Shown here: one piece after another, positions 51,292 through 61,628 of the stretch
How the letters are laid out: every line of letters begins with the position of its first letter
Position numbering within the stretch: the stretch's first letter is position 1
NCBI GenBank assembly: GCA_015229005.1
Contig: JADGCL010000002.1
Coordinates: 22,668-86,667 of the forward strand
From: Magnetococcales bacterium
GTDB taxonomy: Bacteria > Pseudomonadota > Magnetococcia > Magnetococcales > JADGCL01
Direction: 5' to 3'
DNA length: 64,000 bases
Program-made: the position numbers and the translations under genes
Notes under the pieces: generated by a model
Database searches by the model: none
Seen by the model: only the letters and a program-made list of their open reading frames with translations
What the model was told of the DNA's origin: nothing

Positions 51292-51691
51292 GCCGTCCTC
51301 CTCTCTCCACCCTGCCAAACCACCTTCCACGTCCGGAAGAGCGCCACACCCGGCCTCGCTCCCGAACCGCCGCCGGCGAGTGTATACCACACACGGGAGA
51401 TTTCAAACACCCGAACATGTCTTTCATCGATCGATAATCTGACTTAAAGATTCGCTGTAAGGGTGATCCGTAAATCCGTGGGACAAAGAAGACCAACGGC
51501 AGCACAAGACGTTATCCTGACAATTCAAACGGATAATAACAAATCCCACCCGCGCCCGAAAACCCCGGCGCAGGATGACGGGCACCTCCGAGGAAAAAAC
51601 AACGGGGTGGAATCGTAGTTACGGAGGCAGGAGAGAGAGCGGGTCCCGCCGCCCGGGAACGGACGGGACCCGATACATGCGGGAGACGGGA
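51292..51691. other. Upstream region of the RADAR-like operon
   Basis: There are about 400 bases without a supported gene. The part at 51411-51550 is markedly AT-rich for this genome and includes the palindrome ATCGATCGAT (near 51430) and the inverted repeat AATC-N9-GATT. This is where the rdrA promoter and any operator should be. I could not settle on a -35/-10 pair. Confidence 0.5.
51640..51672. terminator. GC-rich hairpin after the giant surface protein gene
   Basis: CGGGTCCCG and CGGGACCCG pair around a GC-rich loop, 20 bases downstream of the surface-protein stop on the minus strand. No T run follows, so it may be a mRNA 3'-end stabiliser or a Rho-assisted terminator separating this gene from rdrA. 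Confidence 0.4.
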
Positions 51692-54600
51692 TCACGGCGT
51701 CAGGGTGATGCTCCCCGAACCGATCGTCACACTCGAAACCAACCCCGGGAAATAATAGTCCACGAACTGCGTGGTCGGGATGCTCTGGCTGGCCGTGCTG
51801 TCGAAGGCCAAATCCCCGTCCCCGGCGCGGTTCAGGGTGTTCTGCTGAGCCTCCCGCGCCCGTGCCAGGGAAGGATCACCCAGGGAACTCTCCAGGACGT
51901 GCAGCGGCGGGTTGGCCCCGCCCCCGGTGAAGAAGGTCAGTGACCCCCCGCTGCTCAGACCCGAGAGGACACTGTTATAGTTGGAGATCAACGAGTTCAA
52001 GCTCATCGTCACATCGGGCAGAATGTTGAGGTAGAGGATATCGACGGTCGAATTGGCCGTATCCACACTCACCTGATTGCCGGAAAGAACCGGGACCAGA
52101 TTGACACAGACGTCGGTGGTGAAGTTTGCCGCATAGGGCGCCAGGGTATCGAAGAGGGTCTGCCAACCGCTCTGCACCGTCGCCGGCAAACGGTCGTAGA
52201 TGGAGCCGATCACCCCGACCCGGCCCGTCACCGTGATCTGTGACGGCGCCACGCTCACCCGAAGCTTCTTGACCACCCCCGTCACGTCGTAGGCGAAGGT
52301 CCCCCCCGACGTGAGCTGCCGGTCCAACTTGGCCAACAACAGGTAATAGAGATTCGCCTCGGTCAAGGTCACCGGCGTGCCACTGCTGAGCGACGCCATG
52401 GCCGCAGTGTAGATCCCCTTCGCCGTCGAGGCGATGGTCCCGGACGATTCGGTCACCGTGGTCACGCTGTCGGCGCTGCAACTCTTGCCGGTGACCGCCA
52501 GGGTGAAGTTGGTGGCGGTCGTGATCCCGCAAGTCGAATCGGTGGCAGTGATCGTGATCGAATAGTTGCCCGTGGTGGTGAAACGGCTGGCATCGGCCAC
52601 CACCAACTGCTGGTTGCCGGTGCCGCCAATGGCCAAACCACCGGTGCCATCCGTTGTCAGAACGTAGGTAAAGGTGGCGTTGGCCGCCGAAGGATTGACC
52701 GAGGTGATGCCCGCAACCACCGTCCCGGTCGGGCTGCCGGTGTAGAACGAGGTGGCATTCAGGGTGGTCGTCAGGGTCGGATTGACGATCGTCAAGGTGA
52801 TGGTCTTGCTCAAAGGCAGAGAGTCCTGGATCCCGGTCGAAACCACCGTAACGCTCTTGGTGGTGCCAGCCGTCAAGGCCCCGATAACCGTCAGATTGGA
52901 ACCCGACAGGGCAAACAGACCACCCGCCGAATCGGTCAGGGTATAGGTGTGGGTGTTGCCGACATCGGGGTCAACCGTCGTCAAGGCCCCGACTACCGTC
53001 CCGTTGACGCTGCAGGCGTAAGCCTCAGTCGCATTCAGGGTGATGTCGGAAGGGGCATCGGCCACCGCCGTGACGGCAATGGTGGCATTGACCGTACTCC
53101 CCCCGAGACCACTGCCGGCATTGCTCGTGGAGGCCTGCACCGTGAAACGGAAGGTCGTGCCGTCCGCCGTGTTCAAATTCGCCGAAGGCGTAAACTTAAG
53201 CCCCGCATTCCCCTCGGCAAAGGTGACGAAAGTCCCGTCGGTGATCTGCGTCGTGCCGTTGTTCTTGTAAAGTCGACCACCCAGAATCCCGGTGATCTTG
53301 AAGTGCGTCACCTCCGCAGAGTCGTCGACGTTGCGGCTGATCACCAGACCGCTCGTCGATTGGGTGTCCTCGTTGGTCGACGCACTCGTCACCGACGGCG
53401 TGTCGGCAACCGCCGTGACCGTGATCGAAGCCCTCGCAACCCCCCCCCCCAGACCCGCAGCACCGGCACTGAGCGAGGCCTGAATCCCGAAACCAAAAGA
53501 ATCCCCCTTGCCCGAGTTCAGGTTGGCCGATGGCAGGAACTTCAACCCCGAGGTCCCCTCGGTATAGGTGATGAACTCATTGTCGCCGATGGCCGTGGTC
53601 CCGTCGTTCTTGTAGAGCGTCCCCCCGGTGATGCCCGAAATCTTGAAATGGGTGACCTCCGCACCGTCAACAAGATTGCGGCTGATGACCAGACCCGAGG
53701 TCGATTTGGTGTCTTCGTTCGTCGTCGTCGCCGTCACCGTCGGGGTATCGGCGACGCTGTTCACGGTGATCGCCGCCGTCACCGTACTGCTCCCCACCGC
53801 CGCCGCCGAGGTCACCCCAGCCACAGTGAAACCGAAATTGTTGCCCCCATCACTGTTCAGGTCGGCGGCCGGAGTGAACTTCAGCCCGGCATTACCCTCG
53901 GCAAAAGAGATCAGATCATTACTGCTGATCTGGGTGACGCCATCATTCTTGTAAAGTGTCCCATTGGTGATACCCGAGATCTTGAACTGGGTCACCTCAT
54001 TGCCGTCAGCGCTGTTGCGGGTCAGGACAAGCCCCGTCGTGGTCTGGGTATCCTCGCTGGTCGTCGCCGCCGAGACCGACGGCTGATCCGCAACCGGGTT
54101 CACCGTCAGAACGAAACTGCTCGTCGCCGTGGAGGCAGGATCGGCACTCTCGGCGACAATCACCGAAAGGGTCGTACTCCCGAACTGATTGGTCGCCGGC
54201 GTAGCGCTCAGGGAGCGCGTCGCCGCAGTCCCCGAGAGAACGAGATTGGCATCGGGAACCAGGGTCGTATTCGATGAGACCGCCGTCACCGTCAGCTCGG
54301 CGACCGGCGACTCCACGTCCGCCACCGTGAACGTGACCCCACTCTTCGCCGTGTCCTCCTCCGTCGTCTGGGCAGCGATGGCCGTCACCGTCGGCGGGTC
54401 GTTGACCGCGACCACCGTCACCGCCGCCGTCCGCGTCGATCCACCCAGGCCGCTGCTGTTGCTCGAGGTCGAGGCCTGAATCGTGAACCCGAACGCAGAG
54501 GTGGTGGTCGAGTTCAGGTTGATCGACGGCAGAAAACGCAGTCCGCTCGCCCCTTCCGCATAGGTGATGAAAGTACTGTCAGTCAACTGCGTCACCCCAT

Positions 54601-57600
54601 CGTTCTTGAACAGGGTACCATTGGTGATGCCGGTGATCTGGAAGTGCGTCACTTCGCTGCCATCCACGGCATTGCGGCTGATGACCAAGCCCGAACCCGA
54701 CAGGGTATCCTCGTTCGTCGACGCTGCGGTGACAGAGGGAGTATCGGCCTTGCCGGAGACGGTCAGGGTAAAATTCCTGCTCGCGGAGGTATCGGCACCA
54801 CCACTGGCGGTGCCGCCATTGTCGGTCAGCACCACCTTCATGACCGCAGTGCCGAAAGCATCCGCCGCCGGGGTATAGGTCAGGGTACCGTTGCCATCGA
54901 TGGCCGGCGCCACCGTGAAGGTCAGGGTCGAATCGGCGCTGTCGGTGGTCACCGTGAAAAAGGTGGTCTGGGCCGACTCGTTGCCATGACCAGGGGATTT
55001 GCCGGTGGCGAAATTGGCGACCGACCGGGCGCCGCTGTCCTCGGCCACGGTGTCGCCCGAGGACAGGGTGAAGGTCGGCGCGTCGTTCACCGCCGCAACC
55101 GTGATCGTCGCCGAAGTACTCGTCGGACTCACCGCAGCATCGACCGCCGCCGTCGCGCCGGCGAGTGTCACCGAAAAACTGTCCCCGGCCTCGGAGTTCA
55201 GGTTGGCGTCAGGGGTGAATCTCAGCCCCGCATTGCCCTCGGCATAGGTAATGAAGCTGTTGACGGCAATGGCGGTGGTCCCGTCACTCTTGTAGAGCGT
55301 CCCGTTGGTCACGCCGGTGACCTTGAAGTGGGTCACCTCCGAACCATCCCTGCCGTTGCGACCGACAACCAACCCCGATGTGGACTGGGTATCCTCCCGG
55401 GTCGAGGCCCCAGTGACCACCGGCGCATCCGCCTTGGCAGTCACGGTGATCGTGAAACTCTTCGTCTCCGAAATATCGACACCGCCATTGGACGTCCCGC
55501 CATTGTCCGCCAAAACCACGCTCACCGTCGCCGAACCGTAGGCGTCCGCCGCCGGGGTGTAGGTCAACGTCCCGGAAGAGTCGATGGCAGGGGGATTCGT
55601 GAAGGAGAGGGTCGAGGTCGCCGTGGGCGTCAGGGTGAAACTCAGAGACTGCCCCGATTCATCGGCTGGACCCCGGGAGATCCCGGTGGCAAAGGCCGAA
55701 ACCGTCCGCGTCCCCGAGTCCTCGCCAACACTGTCCGTCGTGAGGAGAGTGAAGCCAGGGGCATCGTTGACCGCCGTGACCGTAATACTCGCGGTGGTCA
55801 CCTCGGCGCTGACATTGCTCGTCGAGGCCGAAGCCGCCCCGGCGGCAGTAAAGGAAAAGCTGTCGCCGGCGGCGGTGTTCTTGTCCGCCGTGGGCGTGAA
55901 GCGCAACCCCGCAGCACCCTCGGTCAGGGTGATGAAATCACCGTTGACGAGGCGTGTCACTCCGTCGCTCTTGTATAGCGTCCCGGTGGTGATCCCGTTG
56001 ATCCGGAAATGCGTCACCTCCGCCCCGTCCACGGCGCTGGGCGTCACCACCAGACCGCTGCTCGACTGCGTATCCTCCCGCGTCGTGGTCGAGGTGATCC
56101 TCGGGGCATCCGGGACCGGAGAGACCGTCAATACGAAGGTATCCTTGGCCGTCGAGGTGGCATCCGCCGGATCGGCGACGGTGAGGGTGATGGTCGCCGT
56201 CCCACTCATGTTGGCAGCAGGAACCACGGTCAGGGTACGGTTGGGTCCGCTGCCCCCGAGGAGCAGATTGGCCTGCGGCACCAGGGCGGCGTCCGAGGAC
56301 GACGCCGTGACCAGCAGCAGATCCGCCGAGGTCTCCTGGTCACCGACCGAGAAATTCAGAACCCCGGTGGTCCCATCCTCGGCAATGGTCAGATCGGAGA
56401 CCTCGCTCACGAGCGGCGGATCGTTGAGATTCCTCACCGTGATCGCCACATTCCGACTCACCCCAAGGGCGCTCCCCTTGCCGGAACTCCCCTCATCCGA
56501 AACCGCAACGCCAAGAAGATCGGGACCACTGTAGTTGGCGGCGGCCTGGTAGGTCAGGCTCGCCAGCGCCGTGTTGAGATCGGCAGGCTGACCGGTGACC
56601 GTGAAACTCCCGGTGCCGTTGCTCCCCGAGGAAAAAACGACCCCCGAAGTACTCTGCAACGTCAGGGTCCCTCGGGTCACCCCCAGGGTCACCTTGAAGG
56701 CGCCCGTCACCGCATCCACATCCGCAACGCTGATCTGGCTCGAACCGCTGAAGCTCAGCAAGGTATCCTCGTCGACGCTCACGGAAGCCGGACTGGTGAC
56801 GGTCGGGGCCTCATTGACGTTGTTCAACAATACCGTCACGACCGCCGTAACCGACTTGGTCTCTTTCTTGGCATCGGCCTTCCCATCGGTGACAGCGACA
56901 TTCAAGGTAAAAGAGGTCCTGGCCTCGAAGTCGAGGGCGGCGCTGTCCAATACCGTCAACACCCCCTTGCCGTCGACGGCAAACACCGTCGACGACTCCA
57001 CCAGGGAGAAGGCCAGGGTGTCCTTGTCCTTGTCGGTCGCCACCACCTTGCCGACGACCGTCCCCACCGCGCTGTTCTCATCCAGAACGATGGTCTGGTC
57101 GCTCATCTCCGGCACACGGTTGGACGGTGTCGGAACGAAGGGGGTATTGTTGTCGTCGGTGGAAGAGGAAGAGGTGCCGGGGGTGGTGCCGGAGGTCGAC
57201 TCCGCCGCCCCGGTGGTCGACCCGTAGAGCGAATCCTCCGTCCCGGTTCCGGTCGTGGCGGCAGGCTCCGTCGCCGGGGTGGTCCCGGTCCCCGTCTGGC
57301 CGGCCTCGGGCTCGGTGGCGACCGCGCCCGCATCACCGACCGCCGCGGCATCGGGCTCGCTCTTCACCTCCCCGGTCCCACCGGCGGCCCCGGGTTCACC
57401 CTGCGCCTCTCCCGTCCCCCCACCGGGGGGGGTACCCCCGGCATTGCCCTCACCCACACCGGCGCCCTGGTTCCCGGTCACCCCGGTAATACCGCTGGCA
57501 CTGTCGGCGCTGGCGCCGGGGGCCACCGGGGCATTCCCCTCCGGACCCCGACCCCCTTCAGGAACGCCCACAGCCCCCGCTTCACTCCCAACCCCCGCCG

Positions 57601-59020
57601 CCGGCGCCCGGGCTTCCTGCACCGCCTCCTTGGCCGCCTGCCTGGCGGCTGCCAGATCAACCCCCATGGCCACCGCTTCGCTCTCTTTGGCCTTGACCAC
57701 CGCCTCCGCCTTCTCCTGGAGGGCCTGCTCGAGGGGCTTGCCCGTCTTCACCGCCTGCGCCAACTCCTCGGTGAACCGACCGACCTCCTCCTGGACACTC
57801 TCCAGACTGCGACTGACCAGGGTCTCATCGACCGCCGACTCCGCAATGGCGGTGAGACTCTGCGCAGGTTGCTCGTCGAGGATGGCCTTCTCCTGTTCGA
57901 GGGCCTTCTTCCGGCTCTTCTCCTCATCCGTCAGCTCCGCACCGGAACTCTCCTTCTCGGCCAGGGCCTGGATCTTCTCCTCGACGGCCTCCCGCTGCTG
58001 CTCGACCTCGGCCTGCTTCTCGATCGCCTCGGCAGTACTCTCGACGAGCTGCTGCTCCGCCTTCTCGACGATGCTCTCCAACGCCTCGGGACTCTTCTGC
58101 AATTTCTCCGCAGCTTCCTGCACCGGGATGCCCAGCTTCGTCGCCATCGCCTGCGCCGCCTGACGGACCAGCGCCTCCTTCGCCTTCTCGGGGAGCTTCT
58201 TCACCAGGGTCGATTTATGGGCCTTGGCCAGGTCGGAGGGAGTCGCCTTGACGACCGAGGTCACCCCCACCTTGGCATTACCGGTCAGTTTCTGGTTCTT
58301 CGTCACGCTCTGCGGCGGTTTCGAGGTATCGGCGGCCGCTGCGGCGGGCGACACAAGGGGAATCCGATCCAGGAAACCGACGGTCCCGGGGACCCCCGAC
58401 TCCCGCCGGGACTCGTCCATCCACACCAGGATTTCCTTCTCCAGGGTGATGACCTCGATGTTGTCGTTGCCCGAGGCTTGATCGGCACCGGTCCCCGAAA
58501 GGCGCAGGAAACCTTCGGTTCCGCGCACCCCGAGAGTGGCCACAGGCGTGGAGATCTTGAACGGATGCTGCTTCAGCTTGCCAAGCTTGCCGGTGGTAAA
58601 ACGGATCAGACCGCGGGTCAGCTCGAGGATACCGTTGCCGCTCTCCGCCTCGGCCTGGAACTGGTATTGGGCAACGACAAACTCGCTGTCTTCGCCGAGG
58701 GCGATGACGGCATCATCCTTCATCTTGAGAATGAGGCGGGCATTGCGACCGGTGACGATCCGATCCTCCTGGAAGACAGGATCGCCCTCGGAGAGGGTGC
58801 GTTTGGTCTGCCCGAACTGGGAGTAGGCCAATCCCTTGGACTGGGTGATCTCCCCCACCACCTGCCGCCGTGGTTTGTCGGCACGGGGAAGGGTCGTCTC
58901 CACACCGACCCCGCGCTTCCCCCCCTGGTCGGGACCCATCAGGAGATAGCCGCCGCCGGCAACAACCACCATCAGCAGCAGAACCGCCCAAACCCATCTA
59001 TTAAGGAAGAGCTTGCCCAT
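51692..59020 (-). CDS. Giant FecR-domain, cadherin-like repeat surface protein
   Basis: A 2,442-residue protein. Residues 8-30 form a membrane anchor or uncleaved signal. About 54-180 is a FecR-type domain (TPVATLGVRGTEGFLRLSG). About 255-475 is a charged coiled coil, and ~480-620 a Gly/Pro/Ala-rich linker. From ~630 on come cadherin/VCBS-like beta domains. At least six are copies of a ~115-residue unit marked by NEDTQSTSGLVISRN, EVTHFKI(S/T)GI, GTLYKNDG and AEGNAGLKFTP. The last ~300 residues (after a CSADSVTTVTESSG segment) form a distinct C-terminal region without RTX nonapeptides. It is probably a cell-surface or sheath adhesin. No dedicated type I secretion genes are adjacent. Confidence 0.85.
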   Translation of the reverse strand: MGKLFLNRWVWAVLLLMVVVAGGGYLLMGPDQGGKRGVGVETTLPRADKPRRQVVGEITQSKGLAYSQFGQTKRTLSEGDPVFQEDRIVTGRNARLILKMKDDAVIALGEDSEFVVAQYQFQAEAESGNGILELTRGLIRFTTGKLGKLKQHPFKISTPVATLGVRGTEGFLRLSGTGADQASGNDNIEVITLEKEILVWMDESRRESGVPGTVGFLDRIPLVSPAAAAADTSKPPQSVTKNQKLTGNAKVGVTSVVKATPSDLAKAHKSTLVKKLPEKAKEALVRQAAQAMATKLGIPVQEAAEKLQKSPEALESIVEKAEQQLVESTAEAIEKQAEVEQQREAVEEKIQALAEKESSGAELTDEEKSRKKALEQEKAILDEQPAQSLTAIAESAVDETLVSRSLESVQEEVGRFTEELAQAVKTGKPLEQALQEKAEAVVKAKESEAVAMGVDLAAARQAAKEAVQEARAPAAGVGSEAGAVGVPEGGRGPEGNAPVAPGASADSASGITGVTGNQGAGVGEGNAGGTPPGGGTGEAQGEPGAAGGTGEVKSEPDAAAVGDAGAVATEPEAGQTGTGTTPATEPAATTGTGTEDSLYGSTTGAAESTSGTTPGTSSSSTDDNNTPFVPTPSNRVPEMSDQTIVLDENSAVGTVVGKVVATDKDKDTLAFSLVESSTVFAVDGKGVLTVLDSAALDFEARTSFTLNVAVTDGKADAKKETKSVTAVVTVLLNNVNEAPTVTSPASVSVDEDTLLSFSGSSQISVADVDAVTGAFKVTLGVTRGTLTLQSTSGVVFSSGSNGTGSFTVTGQPADLNTALASLTYQAAANYSGPDLLGVAVSDEGSSGKGSALGVSRNVAITVRNLNDPPLVSEVSDLTIAEDGTTGVLNFSVGDQETSADLLLVTASSSDAALVPQANLLLGGSGPNRTLTVVPAANMSGTATITLTVADPADATSTAKDTFVLTVSPVPDAPRITSTTTREDTQSSSGLVVTPSAVDGAEVTHFRINGITTGTLYKSDGVTRLVNGDFITLTEGAAGLRFTPTADKNTAAGDSFSFTAAGAASASTSNVSAEVTTASITVTAVNDAPGFTLLTTDSVGEDSGTRTVSAFATGISRGPADESGQSLSFTLTPTATSTLSFTNPPAIDSSGTLTYTPAADAYGSATVSVVLADNGGTSNGGVDISETKSFTITVTAKADAPVVTGASTREDTQSTSGLVVGRNGRDGSEVTHFKVTGVTNGTLYKSDGTTAIAVNSFITYAEGNAGLRFTPDANLNSEAGDSFSVTLAGATAAVDAAVSPTSTSATITVAAVNDAPTFTLSSGDTVAEDSGARSVANFATGKSPGHGNESAQTTFFTVTTDSADSTLTFTVAPAIDGNGTLTYTPAADAFGTAVMKVVLTDNGGTASGGADTSASRNFTLTVSGKADTPSVTAASTNEDTLSGSGLVISRNAVDGSEVTHFQITGITNGTLFKNDGVTQLTDSTFITYAEGASGLRFLPSINLNSTTTSAFGFTIQASTSSNSSGLGGSTRTAAVTVVAVNDPPTVTAIAAQTTEEDTAKSGVTFTVADVESPVAELTVTAVSSNTTLVPDANLVLSGTAATRSLSATPATNQFGSTTLSVIVAESADPASTATSSFVLTVNPVADQPSVSAATTSEDTQTTTGLVLTRNSADGNEVTQFKISGITNGTLYKNDGVTQISSNDLISFAEGNAGLKFTPAADLNSDGGNNFGFTVAGVTSAAAVGSSTVTAAITVNSVADTPTVTATTTNEDTKSTSGLVISRNLVDGAEVTHFKISGITGGTLYKNDGTTAIGDNEFITYTEGTSGLKFLPSANLNSGKGDSFGFGIQASLSAGAAGLGGGVARASITVTAVADTPSVTSASTNEDTQSTSGLVISRNVDDSAEVTHFKITGILGGRLYKNNGTTQITDGTFVTFAEGNAGLKFTPSANLNTADGTTFRFTVQASTSNAGSGLGGSTVNATIAVTAVADAPSDITLNATEAYACSVNGTVVGALTTVDPDVGNTHTYTLTDSAGGLFALSGSNLTVIGALTAGTTKSVTVVSTGIQDSLPLSKTITLTIVNPTLTTTLNATSFYTGSPTGTVVAGITSVNPSAANATFTYVLTTDGTGGLAIGGTGNQQLVVADASRFTTTGNYSITITATDSTCGITTATNFTLAVTGKSCSADSVTTVTESSGTIASTAKGIYTAAMASLSSGTPVTLTEANLYYLLLAKLDRQLTSGGTFAYDVTGVVKKLRVSVAPSQITVTGRVGVIGSIYDRLPATVQSGWQTLFDTLAPYAANFTTDVCVNLVPVLSGNQVSVDTANSTVDILYLNILPDVTMSLNSLISNYNSVLSGLSSGGSLTFFTGGGANPPLHVLESSLGDPSLARAREAQQNTLNRAGDGDLAFDSTASQSIPTTQFVDYYFPGLVSSVTIGSGSITLTP
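52950..56110. repeat. Interspersed ~345-bp repeat units of the giant surface protein
   Basis: Six units encoding the ~115-residue EDTQS...GLKFTP domain lie between about 52.95 and 56.1 kb on the minus strand, interspersed with two other bacterial cadherin-like units. They differ by substitutions throughout, so they are not recent copies. Confidence 0.8.
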
Positions 59021-59370
59021 GCCAGGCCGCCTCCGGAAGGTGATGACAGCTCCCTATTCACACCGCTGGAAAAAAGTCCACCGGAATGGTCCATCCATCG
59101 AAGGCCAGTACCCCCCCTCGACCTGCCGAGACAAAGCGCCGATGCAGCGGAACGCCACCCGCACGAGCGACCGACGCCACCCGCGCAGGCGACCGGCGCC
59201 CCCGCCAAACGCTGCCACCCCGCTCACCGCCACTCGCCCGACCCTACTATACCGGATTGCCCCCGCGGCTTCCGCAAAATTGTGTAACCAATTATCCCCT
59301 GACCCGCCCACACGGGATGTTCGTTGCAAATTTCCCAGCCACAACGTCGACCGCCCCACCCCGGACCGGA
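59021..59370. other. Intergenic region upstream of the giant surface protein gene
   Basis: There are 350 bases with no supported gene. It includes a GGAGG about 10 bases before the surface-protein ATG. Short GCGACCGNCGCC-like motifs recur near 59160-59200. No clear promoter or terminator is seen. Confidence 0.4.
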
Positions 59371-59769
59371 TCAGCCGGCGCCACCGCCACCCGCCTCTCC
59401 CGGGACAAAACAGCGGTCGATGGCGGCAAGGATTTCCTTCCGGGAGAAGGGCTTGGCCAACACCTGGACCGCCCCGCACAATTGTGCCACATCCAGGGCG
59501 AACTGGGCCTTCTCCCCAGGACCCCCTCCCGAGACCGCGAGAATCGGCAATTCCGGCGCCAGTCGCCGCAACTCCTCGATCGTCTCCAGGCCGTCCTTGA
59601 CCGGCATGAGGATATCGCAGATCACCAGGTCCGACGGCTCCGCGCAGAAGGCCAAAACCCCCTCATCGCCGTTTTCGGCCAACCGCACCGTGTGCCCTTC
59701 CCGCTCCAGAACCTGCTTCAGAGCCTCGCGAATCTGGCGTTCGTCCTCGACTATCAATATCCGAGCCAT
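59371..59769 (-). CDS. Single-domain response regulator (CheY-like)
   Basis: A 132-residue receiver only: ARILIVEDERQIREAL (acidic pocket), DLVICDILMPVKDGLE (phosphoacceptor Asp ~52), LAVSGGGP (switch Ser), and VLAKPFSRKEIL (Lys). The short Gly-rich tail is not an output domain. It begins 24 bases after the stop of a PAS histidine kinase and is the likely partner of that kinase. Confidence 0.92.
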   Translation of the reverse strand: MARILIVEDERQIREALKQVLEREGHTVRLAENGDEGVLAFCAEPSDLVICDILMPVKDGLETIEELRRLAPELPILAVSGGGPGEKAQFALDVAQLCGAVQVLAKPFSRKEILAAIDRCFVPGEAGGGGAG

Positions 59770-59793
59770 ATCAACCTCTCCCTGCCGCAGACC

Positions 59794-61572
59794 TCACTCC
59801 CCCGGTCTCTCGAAGGCCGGGAAGTAGACTCGAAACGTCGATCCCCGTCCCAGGACGCTTTCCACCGCGATCGCCCCCTGGTGATCGCGGATGATGCCGT
59901 GGATCACGCTCAATCCGAGCCCGAAGCCACTGCCCACCTCCTTGGTGGTGAAGAACGGCTCGAAGATCCGCTCCATCTGGTGGGGTGCGATCCCCGTGCC
60001 GGAATCCCTGACCGTCAGGAGACGGTAGGCCCCGGCCCGAAGATCGGGGTTGCAAGCCGCCGCCTTCTCGTCCAAAACCTCGGCGGTGACGCTCACTTCC
60101 AGGATCCCGCCACCGCCCCGCATCGCCTGCGCGGCATTGGTGCAGAGATTCATCACCACCTGATGCACCCCCGTCGGATCCGCCAGCACCTCCCAGCCGG
60201 GGTCGCCGTAATCGGTCCGGATCATGATGGTCGCGGGCAGGATCGCCCGGAGCAATTGGATCGCCTCCTTGACCACCGGCCCGAGCGACATCACCACACG
60301 CCCCCCCTCGCCGCGACGGCTGAAGGTCAAGAGATGCCGGATCAGATCCTTGGCACGGTTGACCGCCACCAGGACCTCCTGCAAATTCTCGTGGGACCGA
60401 CTCCCTTCCGGAAGCTCATCCATCACCAACTCCGTGTAGGAGAGGATGATGGTCAGGATATTGTTGAAATCATGCGCAATGCCGCCGGCGAGGGTACCGA
60501 TGGCCTCCAGCTTCTGCGACTGACGCAACTGCTGCCCCAGTTCGATCTCGCGACTCACATCGCGCACCACCCCCACATGGTTGGTGATCTCCCCGACGGC
60601 GTTGCGCACCGGCGAGACGACCGCATCCAGGTGGCAACGATTGCCGACCTCCCACTCGACGACGAACCGTTCCTTCCAGGTTTCGCCGGCGATCAGGGAG
60701 CGCCGCAGGCGCTTCAGGATCCCCGGGTCGCGGAAGAGGCGTTTCAGGAGGAGCGGCGAGGCGCCGACGACCTGACCGCGTTCCTGCCCGGTCGCGGCCA
60801 GAAAGGCCGGATTGGCGTACTGGATCCGACCCCGGTGGTCGGTGATCAGGACCATGTCCGTCGACTGCTCGATGGCCGTGACCAGACGCCTGACCTCCTC
60901 CTGGGCGCGGCGCCGTTCCGTGATGTCACGGAAGGTGAAGACCGCCCCCACCACCTTGCGGCCCACCTTCATGGGGGTGATCGTGTACTCCACCGGAAAG
61001 GTTTCGCCCGTGGCCCGGCGGAGAAACCGCTCCCGCGCATGAAGGGCCCGCCCCTCGGCGATGGCCCCGGTCAAAAGGGGATCGACCGGCGGAGAATCGG
61101 GCAAGACCGGGCCCCCGGTCTCGCTCCCCAGGAGATCGGCAAGCGGACGGCCCTTCATGTCCGCCAGACTGCGACCGGCCATGCGTGCGGCGGAAACATT
61201 GGAAAAGGTGATCCGCCCCCCGGCATCCAGGCCGATGATGCCGTCACCGGCACTGTTCAGAATCAGCTCGTTCTGCCGGCTCAGGTGCCGGATCAAGGCC
61301 TGGTTCCGACGCAGGGCCTGGTTCATCTCCGACAGACGCCAGATCATGAATCCCAGGAAGGGCAGAAAGCAGAGCAGCACCACCGAGACGACCTCGTCGA
61401 GATACCAGACCGCCCGGACCCAGTGGATGAAAAGGTCAAAAATCTGGTACTGGGCGGTCGCAAGACCGGCCAGGGTGAAGATCAACGAGGAGACGACCCA
61501 ACTGGTGACGTGGCGGCGGATGGGGCCGGGCGGAGGCGCTTCTTCAGGCGATTGAGGGGAAGTGGTGGACAT
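59794..61572 (-). CDS. Membrane PAS-domain sensor histidine kinase
   Basis: A 592-residue kinase. Two N-terminal membrane helices (residues ~25-75: VVSSLIFTLAGLATAQ and VVSVVLLCFLPFLGFMIW) are followed by a short coiled coil. Two PAS domains come next (around RQNELILNSAGDGIIGLDAGG and AIEQSTDMVLITDHRGRIQYANPAFL). HisKA has the H-box LAGGIAHDFNNILTIILS. HATPase has MNLCTNAAQAM, VRDSGTGI and GLGLSVIHGI. The ATG at 61572 gives the normal N-terminus; the track start at 61674 is upstream. The signal is unknown. It is co-transcribed with the receiver gene that follows and with the radical SAM gene before it. Confidence 0.92.
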   Translation of the reverse strand: MSTTSPQSPEEAPPPGPIRRHVTSWVVSSLIFTLAGLATAQYQIFDLFIHWVRAVWYLDEVVSVVLLCFLPFLGFMIWRLSEMNQALRRNQALIRHLSRQNELILNSAGDGIIGLDAGGRITFSNVSAARMAGRSLADMKGRPLADLLGSETGGPVLPDSPPVDPLLTGAIAEGRALHARERFLRRATGETFPVEYTITPMKVGRKVVGAVFTFRDITERRRAQEEVRRLVTAIEQSTDMVLITDHRGRIQYANPAFLAATGQERGQVVGASPLLLKRLFRDPGILKRLRRSLIAGETWKERFVVEWEVGNRCHLDAVVSPVRNAVGEITNHVGVVRDVSREIELGQQLRQSQKLEAIGTLAGGIAHDFNNILTIILSYTELVMDELPEGSRSHENLQEVLVAVNRAKDLIRHLLTFSRRGEGGRVVMSLGPVVKEAIQLLRAILPATIMIRTDYGDPGWEVLADPTGVHQVVMNLCTNAAQAMRGGGGILEVSVTAEVLDEKAAACNPDLRAGAYRLLTVRDSGTGIAPHQMERIFEPFFTTKEVGSGFGLGLSVIHGIIRDHQGAIAVESVLGRGSTFRVYFPAFERPGE

Positions 61573-61628
61573 AAGAGTGCCTCGGTACCGTCTCGACCCG
61601 GAGCCTGTCGCACTCCGCGACCGGCCCT

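Noticed and set aside
47671-51447. 1,258-codon plus-strand ORF opposite rdrA and rdrB
   Set aside because: Antisense shadow, Arg/Pro/His-rich, spanning two real genes on the other strand.
51411-51550. Specific -35/-10 promoter for rdrA
   Set aside because: The region is AT-rich and promising, but no pair matched both boxes with acceptable spacing, so only the region is reported.
56009-59287. 1,092-codon plus-strand ORF opposite the giant surface protein
   Set aside because: Antisense shadow without domain features, while the minus strand encodes a FecR domain and cadherin-like repeats.
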